Shown in pieces: positions 53,500-53,708 of a stretch of DNA of 53,708 nt. The stretch is taken from NCBI RefSeq assembly GCF_902705855.1, contig NZ_CACSIJ010000011.1:435127-488834 (forward strand), in the 5' to 3' direction. The position numbers and the translations under genes were made by a program. The stretch is from Zhongshania aliphaticivorans (lineage in GTDB: Bacteria > Pseudomonadota > Gammaproteobacteria > Pseudomonadales > Spongiibacteraceae). How positions within the stretch are numbered: position 1 is the stretch's first letter; each line of letters opens with the position of its first letter. The notes beneath the pieces are model-generated. The model was not told where the DNA came from and ran no database searches. It saw only the letters and a program-made list of their open reading frames with translations.

Positions 53500-53708
53500 T
53501 TGAAGAAAATGAATTTTTCGCGAGCAGTGCTTGTTCTAGGTGCGGCTTGTGCCACTCAATCGTCCGTTGCCGCTGAGTCAATTAGCGAGGCCTTTACTAA
53601 AGGTGAGGCGCATTTAAATTTACGTCTGCGCTATGAGTCGGTAACTGAGGATCAAAGTGCTGGCGAAAATACCGGCAGCGCCCTGACGCTGAAGAGTCGT
53701 CTGAATTT
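53500..53708 (+). CDS. Outer-membrane porin/alginate-export-like protein, partial
   Basis: Start TTG at 53500 with AGAGG six bases upstream; in-frame ATG at 53509 is the alternative. About 69 residues before the window ends: signal peptide (FSRAVLVLGAACATQSSVAAES) and then SISEAFTKGEAHLNLRLRYE, the start of a beta-barrel, with SALTLKSRLNF resembling porin/alginate-export proteins. Without more sequence the substrate cannot be judged. Confidence 0.7.
   Translation, partial: MKKMNFSRAVLVLGAACATQSSVAAESISEAFTKGEAHLNLRLRYESVTEDQSAGENTGSALTLKSRLN

Overview
The window looks like chromosome of a marine-type gammaproteobacterium. Gene order closely follows Pseudomonas: aroQ-accB-accC-prmA-(DUF3426)-dusB-fis-purH-purD-retS, and trpGDC-vfr-osmC-coq7. 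Intermediate base composition, decayed relics and a large TonB receptor fit the order Cellvibrionales (for example Spongiibacteraceae) better than Pseudomonas itself; that placement is inference from gene content, not a search result.

Layout. 1-6000: small accessory genes, mostly minus strand (a YgjP-like metalloprotease cut by the window edge, a PACE-type membrane protein, a NADAR protein, a GST-like protein, a DUF6998-like protein, a DUF3010 protein, selO), with a decayed patch at 2590-2830 holding two gene relics. 6250-13716, plus strand: plsB, a GNAT acetyltransferase, then trpE-trpG-trpD-trpC behind a probable attenuator with a short leader peptide ending W-R-W-stop. 13799-29592, almost all minus: vfr/crp, (plus) osmC and a glyoxalase-fold gene, coq7, a RetS-like hybrid sensor kinase, purD, purH, fis, dusB, a DUF3426 protein, prmA, accC, accB, aroQ, dsbD. 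29733-31819, plus: PCuAC copper chaperone, DUF2333, YajG-like lipoprotein. Then a PfkB kinase (minus), mrcB (plus), a ModF-like double ABC ATPase and a LOG-family protein (minus), and nhaA, DUF1295, a KefC-like antiporter, a collagen-like/propeller lipoprotein, DUF2157 and GDYXXLXY genes (plus). The right end has a GFA-family gene, a fatty acid desaturase, a TonB-dependent receptor, panE, an unknown secreted protein, a long AT-rich leader and the start of a porin-like gene.

How genes work together: tryptophan synthesis (trpEGDC), purine synthesis (purHD), the first step of fatty acid synthesis (accBC) with phospholipid assembly (plsB) and desaturation, ubiquinone synthesis (coq7), translation/tRNA modification (prmA, dusB), global regulation (Fis, Vfr, RetS), and envelope redox/copper handling (DsbD and PCuAC, divergent).

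I see no phage, IS, CRISPR, tRNA or rRNA, and no convincing new multi-gene system. The most noteworthy non-gene signals are a family of long imperfect inverted repeats (three loci, GTCGGRCGTCnGACGTC-type ends), the trp attenuator, and a two-relic decay zone in which one relic is a fragment of a second DUF3010 gene. All family names come from reading the protein sequences; no database was searched.
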